Positions 52,101 to 60,495 of a stretch of 64,000 nucleotides of DNA are shown piece by piece. This DNA is from Streptomyces hoynatensis (GTDB lineage Bacteria; Actinomycetota; Actinomycetes; Streptomycetales; Streptomycetaceae), in contig NZ_RBAL01000013.1 of assembly GCF_003626535.1 (NCBI RefSeq), forward strand, positions 62,001-126,000, given 5' to 3'. The translations under genes were made by a program, and so were the position numbers. Every line of letters starts with the position of its first letter. Position 1 is the stretch's first letter. The notes under the pieces are model-generated. The model saw only the letters and a list, made by a program, of their open reading frames with translations, had not been told where the DNA came from and searched no databases.

Positions 52101-52270
52101 GAGTCGGGGTCGCTCACGCCGCCCGGGGCCCGGACGGCGGCGCCGATCACGGCGATCGGCTCGTGCTTGGCGCGTTCGCTCGCGGCCAGCTGGGCCCGGA
52201 CGCCGCGCAGTTGGCGCAGTGCCTGCTCCAGGAGCTGCCGCTGATCCTTGGTGGCGGTGGGTGGCGTCAT
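49181..52270 (-). CDS. Type I polyketide synthase module, KS-AT-ACP
   Basis: 1029 residues. A short docking-like coiled coil (LLEQALRQLRGVRAQLAASE) precedes the KS, with Cys200 in VDTACSSSL, then VEAHGTGT and KTNFGH. The AT has GHSMGE with Ser644 and the specificity motif YAFHS. Malonyl-type ATs usually read HAFH and methylmalonyl-type YASH, so malonyl is likely but not certain. The ACP has Ser979 in LGLTSLLIVEL, with Thr where Asp is usual. No KR, DH, ER or thioesterase is present, so the module should leave a beta-ketoacyl thioester. ATGA overlap with the upstream PKS gene marks it as the last extension module. Confidence 0.93.
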   Translation of the reverse strand: MTPPTATKDQRQLLEQALRQLRGVRAQLAASERAKHEPIAVIGAAVRAPGGVSDPDSLWQLLATGTDAVGPEAGGPEGHRPGEPRPGRYAGLLSEVDGFDAGFFGISADEADHLDPQQRLVLEAAWEAAEDAGLPVERLRERDTGVFLGVYNHDYLGLQLSGQADITTYTAPGGANSMAANRLSYLLDLHGPSVAVDTACSSSLVALHLACRALRQGDCDYALVGGVNVILSEATTQATGKVLPIAPGGRCRTFDAEADGIVRAEGCGVLLLERASDADRHGRHVRALIRGTAVNHNGRTNGLTAPSPPAQTRLLRRALADAAADPADVLYVEAHGTGTRLGDPIEAEALREVYGAGEEPCAVGSVKTNFGHQEAAAGIIGLLKAMLVLQMGQVPPNVHFTRLNPEIDLQGTRLTVPTKLTDLPAASRRLAAVSAMGFGGANAHVVLEAAPPTPRAEAGPGRADAREGGTPLLLPLSARSTGALAALAAGYADRLAHLGPAEAAEFCAAAARGRTHHAYRLCPGAADAAGLVAQLRAARTEFTRPSPAARRVAFVFSGQGTQWEGMGRELLATQPVVRAEVEKCDEVIRERVGWSVLDQLTAPPGESRLHETEVAQLSMAALQWGLAELWRSWGVEPYAVAGHSMGEIVAARAAGILGREEAVDLLIARARLTEEGARGGAMASLTLPLAEVEPLLAEAGGRIGIGAVNGPRSTVVSGDPEAVARVEAAAAALGAKTKRLSVGYAFHSPLLDGADAALAAEVASLTPRRGTTQLYSTVTGDRVEPADLTPAHWGRNLRGTVRFRDAVAALARDGVGVFVEVGPHPALLRDLGATLEERAEEGGTAGAGHLATGSLRRDRPATEALHESLADLYCAGLRLDWDAIWPAPRRQVALPTYPWQRRRHWLRMRPAAELATAQGSFTAAPAESGTAAEAAGAALSGAEIEAAVTDFIRDQLAVALEREEPVPVDGRLDALGLTSLLIVELKNRIEREFGTQVPLRPFLEGGSPASLARLVAQALHDGAPAAGGQ

Positions 52271-55200
52271 CGCTTGTCCTCCATCTCGCCTGGCCGGCCG
52301 GATGGGTCGGGCTGGTCGAACGCCCCGGTCTCGCCGAGGGCGTCGAGTTCGGCGGCGAGCAGGCTCGCCACCTCGTCGTCGTCGAGGTCGGACAGGTCGT
52401 CGGGGAGTTCCCCCGGCGCCTCGGCCGCCGGGGCCGCCGCCTGCTGAGCGGCCGGGGCGGGGCCCTCGGCCTGGGGGGCGATCCTGGCGAGCAGCGCGTC
52501 GGTGAGGGCGTCGGCGGTGGGGTGGGCGTAGACGAGGGTCGCCGAGAGCCTGGTGTCGAGGGCGACTTCGAGGCGCCCGCGCAGCTCGATCGCCATCAGC
52601 GAGTCGAAGCCGAGGCTCTGGAACGGCACGTCGGCCGGCACGCCGCCCGGCGCGGCGCCCAGGACCTGCGCGACCTGCTCCACGAGGTAGCGGCCCAGCA
52701 GGTCGCGGCGCTGCTCGGGACCCGTGGCGGCCAGCACCGCCTCGCGCACGGCGCCGCGCCGCGCCGCGCCGCCCTCGGCGGCGGCGGAGCCGATGACGCG
52801 GGCGAGCAATTCCCTGGCGGCGGGCCAGGCGAGGGTGCGGCCCAGCTCCACCGGGTCGAAGGCGCCGGCCGCCAGGTGCGGCCTGCCGCTGCGGACGGCC
52901 TCGTCGAGCAGCGCCACCGCGGTGTCGGGGGCGAGGGCCGGCATGCCGCGGGCGGCGAGCCGTTCCACCGCGCCCACCTCCACGGCGAGGCCGGTGCCCG
53001 CCCAGGTGCCCCACGCGATGCTCTGGGCCGGGAGGCCGAGGGCGGCGCGGTGGTGGGCGAGGGCGTCGAGGAAGCAGTTGGCCGCGGCGTACGCGCCCTG
53101 CCCTGGCGAGCCGAGCAGCCCGGCCAGCGAGGAGAACAGCACGAACGCCTCGACGGGCTGGTCGCGGGTCAGCTCGTGCAGGTTCCAGGCGCCGGCGGCC
53201 TTGCCGTCCAGGGCGCGGCCCAGGGCGGCCTCGTCGAGGTCGGCGAACAGGGCGTCCTCCAGCACGCCCGCGAGGTGGAACACCCCGCCGAGCGGCGGCT
53301 CGCCCGCCTCGGCCCGCAGCGCGGCGCGCAGCGCCGCCGGGTCCGCGGCGTCGGCAAGGGCGACGCGGAGGCCGGCGCCCGCCGCCCGCAGCGCGGCCAG
53401 TTCGGCCTCCGCCTCGGGGGAGGGCGCGGTGCGGCCGAGCAGCAGCAGGTGCCCTGCGCCCGACTCGGCAAGCCAGCGCGCGGTGCGCAGGCCGAGGGCG
53501 CCGAGGCCGCCGGTGACCAGGTAGGTGCGGTCGGGGCGGATCGTGCAGCCCGCCTCCTGCCCCGCGGCCCTGGCCAGCGGGCGCAGCACCGGGACGCGGT
53601 GCCCTGCGCCGCGCACGGCCGCCTGGGTGGGCGGCTCGGCGGAGCGCAGCAGGGCGACGACCGGGTCGAGGTCGAGGCCCGCGACCGCGGCGTCCCCTGC
53701 GCCCGGCGGCAGGTCCAGGTCGAGGACGGTGGCGCCGGGCGCGGAACGCTCGTTGGCGAAGGTCCTGCCCAGGCCCCACAGGGTGGCGTCGGTGGGGGCG
53801 CCGCCCGGCGCCGCGTCGGGCTGGGCGCCCGCGGTCAGCAGCCACACCCGGGGGGTGGCGGCCCGCCAGTCGCGCTCGGCCACGGCGTTGATCAGGGCGA
53901 GGGCCTCGGCGGTGCGCCGGCGCAGGGCGGCGGGCACGTCGGCCTGCGGCCCGGCGGGCAGGCGGGCGTCGAGGACGCCGGTGGGCGCCCAGTCGGCCGC
54001 GTCCGCCTGGGCGAGGAGCCCGTCGAGGTCCTCCCCGGTCAGGCAGCGGTCCCCGGCCCTGGTGAGGCGGGCGGCGAGGGCGGCGCCAAGGCCCTTGGGC
54101 CCTTCCGGGCCGGTGAGGATCAGCCAGCCGCCGGGGCCGGCGGCGGCCTGGGGGGCGGGCGCCTGCTGCCAGTGGACGTCGTAGAGCCGGCCGGCCTGCG
54201 GGGGCCTGCGGCCCGCGGTGATCCTGGCCCGGAACCCCGCGGCGTGCCAGCGCGGTTCCCCGTCCTCGTCGAGGACGGTGAGGTCGGCCACCACCAGGTC
54301 GGGTTCGGCGCGCACCAGGCGGACGTGGCACCAGCCCTCGTGCAGCCGGGCGCCGCCGACGCGGCTCCACACCCGGTCGGCGCCGACCGGGAGCGGGAGC
54401 GCGCCGTCGTCGAGGGCGCCGGGGGCGCAGGCGGCGACGGACTGGAAGCAGGCGTCGAGCAGCGCCGGGTGCAGCCCGGGCAGCGCCGGGTCGAGGTCGT
54501 CCGGCAGCCGCAGCCGCGCCACGGCCTCGCCTGCCACGGTCCACAGCGCGGCGATGCCGCGGAAGCGCGGCCCGTAGCGCAGCCCCGCCCCCTCCAGGCG
54601 GGGGTAGTAGTCGGCGGCGGCGACGCGGACGACGTCCGGCGCGCCCGCGGAGTTCTCCGCGGGGTCGCGGGTGAGTTCGGCGACGCGGCGCGCGGCCTGA
54701 TCCGCGGCCTCGCGCGGCGCCTCGGGGGCGTCGCCGAGCACGCCGGTGGCGTGGACGGTGGGGCGCCCGTCGCGGGTCACCGAGGTGACGGTGAAGCGGC
54801 GCGCGCCCTCGGGCGAGGGCCGGACGCCGAGTTGCAGCGCCTCGGGGGCCGCGGTGGCGTCGGTGGCGGCGTCGTCGCCGACCAGGTAGGGCGCGTCGAT
54901 GGTGACGTCGGAGAGCACCGCGGCGGTGCCGCCGGCGAGCCCGGCCGCGGCCTGGGCGGCGGCGGTCAGCCAGTAGGCGCCGGGCACGATGGCCAGGTCC
55001 TCGGCGACGTGGTCGGCGATCTCCGGGTGGGTGTCCAGGCCGAACGGCAGGTCCCACAGCTTGAGTTGGGGTTCGACGCCGACCGGGATGCGCCGCCCGA
55101 GCAGGCTGTCGCCGCCGGTGGCGGCGGGCCGCCCGGCCGGGGCGGCGGCCTTGGGCGCCGCGGGCCTGGCGATGGGGAAGCGGCGGTGCCGCCAGCCGTG

Positions 55201-58200
55201 CCCCGGCAGGTCCACGTGCCGGGGGGTGCCCGGGTGGAGCGCGGACCAGTCGACGTCGAGGCCGGCGGTGTAGAGGGTGCCGAGCGCGCCGAGCAGGGTG
55301 CGCACGGAGTCCTCGCCGCGGCGCATGGAGGAGACCACCATGGCGTCGGCCGCGCCGGTCTCGTCGAGGTAGTCGGCGATCGGGCGGGCCAGCACGGGGT
55401 GCGGGGAGATCTCGACGAAGGCGTCGTAGCCGTCGGCGAGCAGCCGCCGCACGACCGGGCCGAAGAGCACGGGCTCGCGCATGTTGCGCGACCAGTACTC
55501 GGGGTCGAGAGCGGTGCCCTCGACGGGTTCCCCGGTGACCGTGGAGTACAGGCGGGTGGCCGCGGGCCGCGGCGCGATCCCGGTCAGGGCCTCCCGCAGC
55601 CGGGGGCGCAGCGGCTCGACCTGCGGGCTGTGCCCGGCGACCGCCTCGGCGATCCTGCGGGCGAAGACGCCGCGTTCCGGCAGGGTGGCGAGGATGTCGT
55701 CGAGGGCCTCCTCGGTGCCGGAGAGCACCGTGGCGCGCGGCCCGTTGACGGCGGCCACGGAGACCTCGTGCTCGCGTCCCGCGATGAGGGCGCGGGCCTC
55801 GTCCGCCGGCAGTTCGAGCAGCGCGAGGCCGCCGGCGCCGGTGAGGGAGGTCAGCAGCCTGCTGCGTTCGCAGATGACGGCCGCCGCGTCCGCCACGGAC
55901 AGGGCGCCGGAGACGCAGGCGGCGGCGACCTCGCCCATGCTGTGCCCGACGACGGCGTCCGGGACGACGCCCCAGGCGCGCCAGGCGGCGGCGAGGCCCA
56001 CCTGCATGAGGAAGAGCGCGGGCTGCACGGTGTCGATGCCGCCGGCGACCAGGCCCTCCTCGTCGCTCCACAGGGAGCGGCCCAGGTGCGTGGCCACGGC
56101 CGCGTCGGCCTCCAGGACGGCCTCGCGGAACGCGGGCAGGGCGGCGGCGAGTTCGCGCCCCATCCCGTCCCACTGGGAGCCCTGTCCTGAGAAGACCATG
56201 GCGACGCGCGGGGCGCGGCGGCCCACGGCGCGCGGCCCCGCGGTGGCGGGGTCGTGCTCGCCGCGGCCGATGGCGGCCATCGCGGCGGCGAGTTCTGCGG
56301 GGTCGGCGGCCACGACGGCGGCCCGGTGCGGGGCGTGGGTCTGGCGCAGCGCGGCGGCGGCAGCGGCCCGGCCGACCCAGTCGTCCGGCCGCGCGGCCCC
56401 GTTCGCCTCCCCGGCGGCGCGGGGGGCGGCGGCGAGCCCGGCCCAGGCGGTGGCGCGGCGGCGCAGCGCCTCGGCGGTCTTCGCCGACAGCGGCACCAGC
56501 CGCGGCACCGGGGCCCCGCCGACCGGCAGCAGCGTGCCCGGGTGGCGCGCGGCGCCCTCGCCGGCCTCGCCGAACGTCCCGGCCTCGCCGTGCGTGCCGC
56601 TCTCGCCGCCCGGTTCGGGCGCGGCGGTGAGGACGAGGTGCGCGTTGGTGCCGCCGAAGCCGAAGGAGCTGACGCCGGCGAGCGCGGGGGGCGTGCCGTC
56701 GCCGCGCCGCGGCCAGGGCTCCTCGGCCGCGACCACGCCGATGGGTATCCGGTCGAGGCCGAGCAGCGGGTTCGGCTTCTCGAAGTGGATGCTCGGCGGG
56801 ATGCGCCGGTGGTGCAGGGCGAGGGCCGCCTTGATGAGGCCGGTGACCCCCGCGGCGGCCTCCAGGTGCCCCAGGTTGGACTTGGCGGAGCCGACGAGCA
56901 GCGGGCGTGCGGCCGGACGGCCCTGCCCGTGCACGGAGTTGAGGGCGTTGATCTCGATGGGGTCGCCGACGGCCGTGCCGGTGCCGTGCGCCTCGACGTA
57001 GTCGACCTCGGCCGGGTCGACCCCGGCCGCCTCGCAGGCCGCGCGCAGCACGTCCTCCTGGGCCTGGCCGTTGGGCGCGGTGAGCCCGTTGGTCCTGCCG
57101 TCCTGGTTGACGGCGCCGCCGAGCAGCACGGCGTAGATCCGGTCGCCGTCGGCCACCGCCCGCGCCAGCGGCTTCAGCACGACGACGCCGACGCCCTCGC
57201 TGCGGACGTACCCGTCGGCCCGGTGGTCGAACGCCTTGCAGCGGCCGTCGGGCGCGGTGAGGCCGCCCTGGCTGAAGCTGAGGGCGATCCTGGGGCTGGT
57301 GATGACGTTGACCCCGCCGGCCAGGGCGATGTCGGCCTCGCCGGCGCGCAGCGCCTGGGCGGCGAGGTGGGTGGCCACCAGCGAGGAGGAGCAGGCGGTG
57401 TCCACCGAGATGCTGGGGCCGCGCAGGTTGAAGTTGTAGGAGAGCCGGTTGGCGACGATGCTGAGCGCGCCGCCGGTGCCGTCGTAGGGCTGGACGTCCT
57501 CGGGGGAGCCGAAGACCGCGGTGGCGTGGTCGAAGGTGGACACGCCCATGAACACGCCGGTGCGGGTGCCGGCCAGGTGCTCGGCGGCGAGGCCGGCGTC
57601 CTCGATGGCCTCCCAGGCGACCTCGAGGGCGAGCCGCTGCTGGGGGTCGACGCGGGCGGCCTCGCGGGCCGAGATGCCGAAGAACTCGGCGTCGAAGCCC
57701 TCGACGTCGTCGAGGAAGCCGCCCCACTTGGTGTTCATCCGGTCGGGGGTGGTGTAGTCGGGGTCGTAGAACGCCTCGGCGTCCCAGCGGTTGGCGGGGA
57801 CCTCGGTGATGGCGTCGCGGCCCTCGGTCAGCAGGCGCCAGAAGCCGTCCGGGCCGAACACCCCGCCCGGCAGGCGGCAGCCGATGCCCACGATGGCGAT
57901 CGGCACTCGCCCCTCGCGATCCGCGGCCGGCGCCTCCCCCGCGACGGCCGCGGCCCCGGCGGCCTCCGCCGCCGGAGCCGGGTGGGTGCTGCTCTCGGTC
58001 GTGGCAGGGGCCGGGCCGGCCCCTTCGCCCCGGGCGGCCTCCCCGGCGTCACCGCCTCCGGATCGCCGCGCGACCTCGGCGGCGATGTCGTCGATGGTCG
58101 GGTAGTCGTAGAGGATCGTCGGGGGCAGCTCGACGGCGGCGAACTGCTGCAGGTCGTCGGAGAGTTCCAGCGCCTGGAGGGAGCTGAGGCCGAGCGAGGT

Positions 58201-58305
58201 GAACAGCTCGCCCGTCGGCACCTCCTCCTCCGGCAGGCCGAGCAGCTCGGCGACGCGGGCCGCGAGCCAGTCCGCGATCTCCTCCCTGCGCTCGCGTCCC
58301 GCCAT
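52267..58305 (-). CDS. Type I polyketide synthase, ACP-KS-AT-DH-KR-ACP
   Basis: 2012 residues. An N-terminal ACP (Ser42 in LGLSSLQALEL) would receive the fatty acyl group from the FAAL. The KS has Cys305 (VDTACSSSL). The AT has Ser789 (GHSMGE) and, at the specificity site, VAGHSPQVE rather than HAFH or YASH. The DH has His1099 in DHVAEDLAIVP, with Asp where Gly is usual, and Asp1284 in LLDACFQS. The KR binds NADPH through YLVTGGLGALG and keeps Ser, Tyr1739 and Asn in FSSLAGLLGSPGQGAYAAAN; the LED near GVLEDALF points to a B-type KR. The last ACP has Ser1902 (GFDSLMAIEL). The predicted product is an alpha,beta-unsaturated acyl chain two carbons longer than the starter. Confidence 0.93.
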   Translation of the reverse strand: MAGRERREEIADWLAARVAELLGLPEEEVPTGELFTSLGLSSLQALELSDDLQQFAAVELPPTILYDYPTIDDIAAEVARRSGGGDAGEAARGEGAGPAPATTESSTHPAPAAEAAGAAAVAGEAPAADREGRVPIAIVGIGCRLPGGVFGPDGFWRLLTEGRDAITEVPANRWDAEAFYDPDYTTPDRMNTKWGGFLDDVEGFDAEFFGISAREAARVDPQQRLALEVAWEAIEDAGLAAEHLAGTRTGVFMGVSTFDHATAVFGSPEDVQPYDGTGGALSIVANRLSYNFNLRGPSISVDTACSSSLVATHLAAQALRAGEADIALAGGVNVITSPRIALSFSQGGLTAPDGRCKAFDHRADGYVRSEGVGVVVLKPLARAVADGDRIYAVLLGGAVNQDGRTNGLTAPNGQAQEDVLRAACEAAGVDPAEVDYVEAHGTGTAVGDPIEINALNSVHGQGRPAARPLLVGSAKSNLGHLEAAAGVTGLIKAALALHHRRIPPSIHFEKPNPLLGLDRIPIGVVAAEEPWPRRGDGTPPALAGVSSFGFGGTNAHLVLTAAPEPGGESGTHGEAGTFGEAGEGAARHPGTLLPVGGAPVPRLVPLSAKTAEALRRRATAWAGLAAAPRAAGEANGAARPDDWVGRAAAAAALRQTHAPHRAAVVAADPAELAAAMAAIGRGEHDPATAGPRAVGRRAPRVAMVFSGQGSQWDGMGRELAAALPAFREAVLEADAAVATHLGRSLWSDEEGLVAGGIDTVQPALFLMQVGLAAAWRAWGVVPDAVVGHSMGEVAAACVSGALSVADAAAVICERSRLLTSLTGAGGLALLELPADEARALIAGREHEVSVAAVNGPRATVLSGTEEALDDILATLPERGVFARRIAEAVAGHSPQVEPLRPRLREALTGIAPRPAATRLYSTVTGEPVEGTALDPEYWSRNMREPVLFGPVVRRLLADGYDAFVEISPHPVLARPIADYLDETGAADAMVVSSMRRGEDSVRTLLGALGTLYTAGLDVDWSALHPGTPRHVDLPGHGWRHRRFPIARPAAPKAAAPAGRPAATGGDSLLGRRIPVGVEPQLKLWDLPFGLDTHPEIADHVAEDLAIVPGAYWLTAAAQAAAGLAGGTAAVLSDVTIDAPYLVGDDAATDATAAPEALQLGVRPSPEGARRFTVTSVTRDGRPTVHATGVLGDAPEAPREAADQAARRVAELTRDPAENSAGAPDVVRVAAADYYPRLEGAGLRYGPRFRGIAALWTVAGEAVARLRLPDDLDPALPGLHPALLDACFQSVAACAPGALDDGALPLPVGADRVWSRVGGARLHEGWCHVRLVRAEPDLVVADLTVLDEDGEPRWHAAGFRARITAGRRPPQAGRLYDVHWQQAPAPQAAAGPGGWLILTGPEGPKGLGAALAARLTRAGDRCLTGEDLDGLLAQADAADWAPTGVLDARLPAGPQADVPAALRRRTAEALALINAVAERDWRAATPRVWLLTAGAQPDAAPGGAPTDATLWGLGRTFANERSAPGATVLDLDLPPGAGDAAVAGLDLDPVVALLRSAEPPTQAAVRGAGHRVPVLRPLARAAGQEAGCTIRPDRTYLVTGGLGALGLRTARWLAESGAGHLLLLGRTAPSPEAEAELAALRAAGAGLRVALADAADPAALRAALRAEAGEPPLGGVFHLAGVLEDALFADLDEAALGRALDGKAAGAWNLHELTRDQPVEAFVLFSSLAGLLGSPGQGAYAAANCFLDALAHHRAALGLPAQSIAWGTWAGTGLAVEVGAVERLAARGMPALAPDTAVALLDEAVRSGRPHLAAGAFDPVELGRTLAWPAARELLARVIGSAAAEGGAARRGAVREAVLAATGPEQRRDLLGRYLVEQVAQVLGAAPGGVPADVPFQSLGFDSLMAIELRGRLEVALDTRLSATLVYAHPTADALTDALLARIAPQAEGPAPAAQQAAAPAAEAPGELPDDLSDLDDDEVASLLAAELDALGETGAFDQPDPSGRPGEMEDKR

Positions 58306-60080
58306 CAGCGGGCACCTTCCAGGGCGCGGGCCGAGGGGTCGGCGGCGAGCTGGAGGGCACCGTTCTCGTAGGCCGCGCGGCAGGCGCTGCGCTGGATCTT
58401 GCCGCTGGACGTCTTGGGCACCGAGCCGGGCAGCACCAGCTGGATGTCGTCGACCTGGATGCCGTGCTCCTCGCTGACCGCGGCCTTGATCAGCCGCTTG
58501 ACGCCGGTGAGGGAGGGCGGCGGGTCGCCCGGCTTGCCGGACTTGGCGGCGTCCTCTGGCCACACGAACTCGGCGACGACGACGACCTGTTCGCGGCCGT
58601 CGCGGTCCACGGAGAACGCGGCGCAGCAGTCGCGGCGCAGCCAGGGGTGCACGTCGTAGACGGTGAGCTCGATCTCCTGCGGGTCGTGGTTGCGCCCGCC
58701 GACGATGATCAGGTCCTTGGCGCGCCCGGTGATGTAGAGCTCGCCCTGGTACAGCACGCCGAGGTCGCCGGTGCGCAGGTAGGGCTCGTCGAAGTCGTGG
58801 TCGCCCGCGGGGCGGGCGTGGAAGGTGCGCTCCGTCTCCTCGGGGCGCTGCCAGTAGCCGGTGGCGATGTCGGGGCCGGTGAGCCAGACCTCGCCGATGC
58901 GCCCCTCGGGCAGCGGCTCGGTGGTCTCGGTGTCCACGATGAGCACCCCGCGCCCGTACCTGGCCTTGCCGACGCCGACCAGCTTGTGGTCGCCGCCAGG
59001 CACCAGCTCGCCCTTGCGCATGGCCTCCAGGTCGACCTCGAGGATCGAGGGGCCCTCGTCGCGGACCGAGCCGGTGGCGATCAGGGTCGCCTCGGCCAGG
59101 CCGTAGGCCGGGTAGAGCGCCTTGCGCTGGAAGCCGCAGGGCGCGAACGCCTCGGAGAAGGCGTCGAGCGTCGCCGGCCGCACCGGCTCGGCGCCGCTGA
59201 AGGCCAGCTTCCAGCTGCTGAGGTCGAACTCGGCCCGCTGCTGCGGCGGGATGCGGCGCACGCACATGTCGTAGGCGAAGTTCGGGGCGCCGGAGACGGT
59301 GCCCTTGTACTCGGTGATGGCCCGCAGCCAGCGCACCGGCCGCTGCACGAAGTCCAGGTTGGGCATGAGCACCAGGTGCGCGCCCAGGTACAGGTTTTGC
59401 AGGACCTTGCCGATGAGCCCCAGGTCGTGGAACAGGGGCAGCCAGGAGATGAGGGTGTCCTCCTCCGTCAGGCCCATGCAGCGCGAGAAGTTGTCCTCGT
59501 TCAGCAGCAGCGAGCGGTGGCTGACCGTCACCCCCTTCGGCGTGGAGGTGGAGCCCGAGGTGTACTGGATGAACGCCAGGTCGTCCGGGATGACGGGCGC
59601 CTTCTCGTAGGCGCCGGCCTCGCCGGCCTCGACCTCGTCGACGTGGATCCACTCCAGCCGGTCCAGCTCGGGCGCGATCCCGGCCAGCGGCGTGCGCAGG
59701 TCGGCGCCGCCGCCGGTCAGCACGGCGCGGGCGCCGCTGTCCTTGGCGACGGCGCGCAGCGTGTGCACCCTGCGCTCGGAGCGCAGCGGCCACGGCGGCG
59801 CCAGCGGGACGGCGATGACGCCGGCGTGCTGGCAGGCCAGGAAGGCCCGGATGAAGTGCCTGTTGTCCGTGGTGAGGATCAGCGCCCGGTCCCCGCGGCG
59901 AAGCGAGCGCTGCAGGCGCGCCGCGACCGCCCTGGCCTGCAGGTCGAGTTCCCGGTAGCTGAGCGAGACCGGCTGGTCGCTGCCGCTCTCCAGAAACGTA
60001 TAGGCGGTTTTGTCTCCCCGCTCCCCGGCGTGCAGGGAGAGCAGGTCAGAGATCGTTGGAGACTTCAGTTGCAGTTCCAA
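58305..60080 (-). CDS. Fatty acyl-AMP ligase (FAAL) loading enzyme
   Basis: 591 residues from a TTG. Adenylation motifs are IQYTSGSTSTPKGVTVSH, LPLFHDLGLIGKVLQNLYLG, YGLAEATL and YLRTGDLGVLYQGELYITGR, with the FAAL-type IIVGGRNHDPQEIE. FAALs activate a fatty acid as the adenylate and load it onto an ACP, here most simply the N-terminal ACP of the next PKS (1-nt TGATG overlap). The TTG is chosen because GGGGAG lies 7 nt before it; an ATG at 60179 would add 33 residues unlike the family and lacks such a site. The promoter at 60195-60224 gives a leader of about 110 nt. Confidence 0.92.
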   Translation of the reverse strand: MELQLKSPTISDLLSLHAGERGDKTAYTFLESGSDQPVSLSYRELDLQARAVAARLQRSLRRGDRALILTTDNRHFIRAFLACQHAGVIAVPLAPPWPLRSERRVHTLRAVAKDSGARAVLTGGGADLRTPLAGIAPELDRLEWIHVDEVEAGEAGAYEKAPVIPDDLAFIQYTSGSTSTPKGVTVSHRSLLLNEDNFSRCMGLTEEDTLISWLPLFHDLGLIGKVLQNLYLGAHLVLMPNLDFVQRPVRWLRAITEYKGTVSGAPNFAYDMCVRRIPPQQRAEFDLSSWKLAFSGAEPVRPATLDAFSEAFAPCGFQRKALYPAYGLAEATLIATGSVRDEGPSILEVDLEAMRKGELVPGGDHKLVGVGKARYGRGVLIVDTETTEPLPEGRIGEVWLTGPDIATGYWQRPEETERTFHARPAGDHDFDEPYLRTGDLGVLYQGELYITGRAKDLIIVGGRNHDPQEIELTVYDVHPWLRRDCCAAFSVDRDGREQVVVVAEFVWPEDAAKSGKPGDPPPSLTGVKRLIKAAVSEEHGIQVDDIQLVLPGSVPKTSSGKIQRSACRAAYENGALQLAADPSARALEGAR

Positions 60081-60194
60081 TTTCGCGCTCCCCTGTTGCG
60101 CGTAAAAACCGACGGCACGTTCTACGTGGCGGCAGCGGACACGCTGCGGCGACATTGCCAGGCAGCGCAGAATCCCCACCTTATTCGGGTCAGT

Positions 60195-60224
60195 ACGCTA
60201 GGCGCCGGGCCCGTCGTGGGTCAA
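60195..60224 (-). promoter_or_regulatory. Candidate vegetative promoter of the FAAL-PKS operon
   Basis: On the minus strand TTGACC (60224-60219) and TAGCGT (60200-60195) are separated by 18 nt, a good match to HrdB-type promoters. Transcription would start near 60188 and enter the FAAL gene. Confidence 0.6.
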
Positions 60225-60243
60225 TCTTTTGGTGAAAAGATTG
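60222..60243. promoter_or_regulatory. Perfect 22-bp palindrome overlapping the -35 box
   Basis: CAATCTTTT-GGTG-AAAAGATTG has 9-bp perfect arms and is strikingly AT-rich for this genome. It shares three bases with the -35 of the FAAL-PKS promoter, the position of a repressor operator. Its length fits a TetR-type dimer. No candidate regulator gene is adjacent in the window. Confidence 0.65.
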
Positions 60244-60318
60244 CAGAAGCATCGTGGAGGCGCTGGTGACATAGCGCCGCCGAAAATTGCGGTGACTTTA
60301 GCGGAGATGAAAAGGGCG

Positions 60319-60362
60319 TGTCGTCTCTTGTGCTCCCCCCCGTGGAAGCACAAGAGACGACA
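60319..60362 (-). terminator. 16-bp perfect stem-loop downstream of the transposase
   Basis: TGTCGTCTCTTGTGCT at 60319-60334 pairs with 60347-60362 around a 12-nt loop. On the minus strand it is followed by CGCCCTTTTC. It would end transposase transcription before the FAAL promoter; an insertion-sequence end structure is the alternative. Confidence 0.6.
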
Positions 60363-60387
60363 GGGAACATGCGGGAAAACGACCGGA

Positions 60388-60466
60388 CAACACCAGAGAA
60401 CACCAGGGAGCGCCCGGCAACGCCCAAGAGCACCGGAGAGCACCGGAGAGCACCAGGCACCGTCCA
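60388..60466. repeat. Degenerate 10-11 bp direct repeats
   Basis: ACACCAGAGA/ACACCAGGGAG and CACCGGAGAG (twice in direct succession) recur with about one helical turn spacing. No spacer structure of a CRISPR array is present. They lie just downstream of the transposase gene. Confidence 0.5.
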
Positions 60467-60495
60467 CGCGCGCCCGGGCACCGCCCGGGGCACGG

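Noticed and set aside
49211..56190. Very long plus-strand frames opposite the PKS genes
   Set aside because: They are Gly/Ala/Arg/Glu-rich antisense shadows typical of high-GC DNA, with no domain, signal or ribosome-binding site.
49181..57727. A single 2,848-residue minus-strand frame across both PKS genes
   Set aside because: Only the last 1,029 residues match PKS domains; the rest is out-of-frame shadow of the larger PKS gene, which has its own continuous frame.
60388..60466. Possible CRISPR-like array
   Set aside because: Repeats are only 10-11 bp, degenerate and directly adjacent, with no unique spacers and no cas genes.
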